A program made the position numbers and the translations under genes. From Lactobacillus sp. UBA5815 (GTDB lineage Bacteria > Bacillota > Bacilli > Lactobacillales > Lactobacillaceae): 5,808 bases of DNA. The notes below the pieces were generated by a model. That model saw only the letters and a list, made by a program, of their open reading frames with translations. It did no database searches and had not been told where the DNA came from. Location of the stretch: positions 1 through 5,808 of the forward strand of contig DICX01000063.1 in assembly GCA_002417825.1 (NCBI GenBank), given 5' to 3'. This document shows, one piece after another, positions 4,725 through 5,808 of the stretch (position 1 is the first letter of the stretch; every line of letters begins with the position of its first letter).

Positions 4725-5808
4725 CTCGCAGTTCCTTTCCCTTTAATTGTGACAACGGATATTTTTTAGCAAGATAGGCTGCAACGACTTCACGTAGAAA
4801 TTTGGGAAACAAAAATGTATTATCTCCCATAATCGCCAACGTTGGAAAAAATGGAACCAAAACATGATGATCAAGAACTGCCACTTCATAGCGCTTTTGC
4901 GGATCGATTTCTTGCCCGTCAATATAAACCAAGCGATGAGCAGGATCAACGGTGATGCCTTTATAGTAGATCTGACCAAAAACTTTTCCTCGAAAACTCA
5001 TCCCTTTTAAAGGAAAATGTTCCAAATAATGACGATTCTTCTCCATTTCCATGATCAAGCGCCAAAGATCACTGCCATTCAATTTTGTTCGAACAACGTG
5101 CATCGGATGTGGCAAAGCTTTCTGAAGATCATATTTTGTGACGATGCCATGTCCAAACGGAGACAAAAACAAGCCGGAATTCAAAATAGCCAACTTCGTC
5201 TGTGCAAAATCAGCCATGGCATCCAATGAAATGTCGATGGCTGCTCTTTTATCATTTGCAAATCGTATTGGTAAAAAAGCAACCTTGCCTTGGTTCAACA
5301 AGTCCTGCCCTTTTTGATGGTAGTGAGAAACCACCGCAGCATCTTCAGGAGAAACAGATAGTCGAGCAGTTTCAACTGTTTTAAGCGTCGCGTGCTTCAA
5401 ATGATGATGATCGTCCAGTTCAAGATGGATATCCCCGATATGTTCACCCCATTTTCCTGTCTGAGCGATCCATGTCTGACCAACCTTTTCACCATTTGGC
5501 AAATAAGTATGGCTATGGCCGCCCACAATCAGCGTGATCTGTGGATAATGCCTAGCCAGCCATCGATCCATCGTCAATCCTAAATGACTCAAAACGATCA
5601 AAAGATCATATTGTCCTTTGATCTTCTCCAAAAGCTGCGGCATCACGCTAGAAATCAATTTCACATGCCAGTGATTAGGACCATAAGTCATCGGATACGC
5701 AGCCGTTAAGCCTAAGACTGCAATGCGTGTCCCGCTAGACGTTGAAAAAAACTTGTGCGAAACACACCATTTTGGCATCGTTTCATTTTCTTCACGCAAA
5801 TTGCCCAA
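4714..5808 (-). CDS. yunD: YunD-like metallophosphatase/5'-nucleotidase, N-terminus missing
   Basis: A calcineurin-like metallophosphoesterase joined to a 5'-nucleotidase C-terminal domain, the usual layout of nucleotidases and 2',3'-cyclic nucleotide phosphodiesterases. The 364 visible residues begin inside the metallophosphoesterase domain. Metal-ligand motifs LSHLG (73-77) and GGHSH (96-100) are present. The earlier DxH, GDxxD and GNH/E motifs must lie upstream, roughly 80-100 residues beyond the window. The 5NT_C domain spans about 190-330, with LAILNSGLF (206-214) and LPHPMHVVRTKLNGSDLWRL (232-251). TTG at 5808 is only the first complete codon at the edge, not a start. Whether the full protein is secreted cannot be seen. 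It heads the part of the minus-strand operon that is visible and overlaps yutD. Substrate is unknown; the family is clear. Confidence 0.9.
   Translation of the reverse strand: MGNLREENETMPKWCVSHKFFSTSSGTRIAVLGLTAAYPMTYGPNHWHVKLISSVMPQLLEKIKGQYDLLIVLSHLGLTMDRWLARHYPQITLIVGGHSHTYLPNGEKVGQTWIAQTGKWGEHIGDIHLELDDHHHLKHATLKTVETARLSVSPEDAAVVSHYHQKGQDLLNQGKVAFLPIRFANDKRAAIDISLDAMADFAQTKLAILNSGLFLSPFGHGIVTKYDLQKALPHPMHVVRTKLNGSDLWRLIMEMEKNRHYLEHFPLKGMSFRGKVFGQIYYKGITVDPAHRLVYIDGQEIDPQKRYEVAVLDHHVLVPFFPTLAIMGDNTFLFPKFLREVVAAYLAKKYPLSQLKGKELRDES

Noticed and set aside
5806..5808. TTG at the window edge as a yunD start
   Set aside because: The metallophosphoesterase domain is already under way and its first metal-binding motifs are missing, so the true start lies outside the window.

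Overview
The window looks like one end of a draft-genome contig from a low-GC Gram-positive bacterium, most likely a lactic acid bacterium of the Lactobacillaceae or a close relative. Three things suggest this. The 16S rRNA 5' end reads as Firmicutes. The rRNA leader carries the motif that typically precedes Firmicutes rRNA genes. The two protein operons match a core-gene neighbourhood (yumC, yutG, dedA, and yunD-yutD-yutF plus a TIGR01906 membrane protein) known from lactobacilli and relatives. The short variable stretch of 16S is not enough for me to name a genus.

Layout. Bases 1-25 are not genomic: they match a Nextera (Tn5 mosaic-end) sequencing adapter with three mismatches. Next come about 119 bases of the 5' end of a 16S rRNA gene on the minus strand, a leader of about 180 bases, and two tandem rRNA promoters of consensus type (P2 near 330-358, P1 near 418-446). 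Divergent from this rRNA operon, on the plus strand, is a tight three-gene operon: a type 2 ferredoxin/flavodoxin-NADP+ reductase (yumC), a PgpA-family protein (yutG) and a DedA-family membrane protein. It ends at a perfect 14-bp stem terminator that overlaps the last dedA codons. Converging on the same terminator from the minus strand is a second, fully overlapping operon: a 5'-nucleotidase-type metallophosphatase (yunD, N-terminus outside the window), yutD, a NagD-like HAD phosphatase (yutF) and the TIGR01906/DUF1461 membrane protein, here called lipoprotein intramolecular transacylase (Lit).

How the genes fit together. The plus-strand operon joins a redox enzyme with two lipid-related proteins, one of a phosphatidylglycerophosphatase-like family and one of a family that includes lipid-carrier translocases. 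The minus-strand operon joins two phosphatases, an uncharacterised cytosolic protein and a lipoprotein-remodelling membrane enzyme. Every junction is an overlap or a gap of at most two bases, so translational coupling is likely.

The most unusual point is the start of yumC. Its only canonical start codon (GTG at 624) lies inside a perfect eight-base Shine-Dalgarno sequence. The correctly spaced codon is ATC at 633, which would give a normal FNR N-terminus, so this gene appears to use a rare AUC start. I see no evidence of a mobile element, CRISPR array, prophage or new multigene system. This is mainly core genome, with a few details worth checking.
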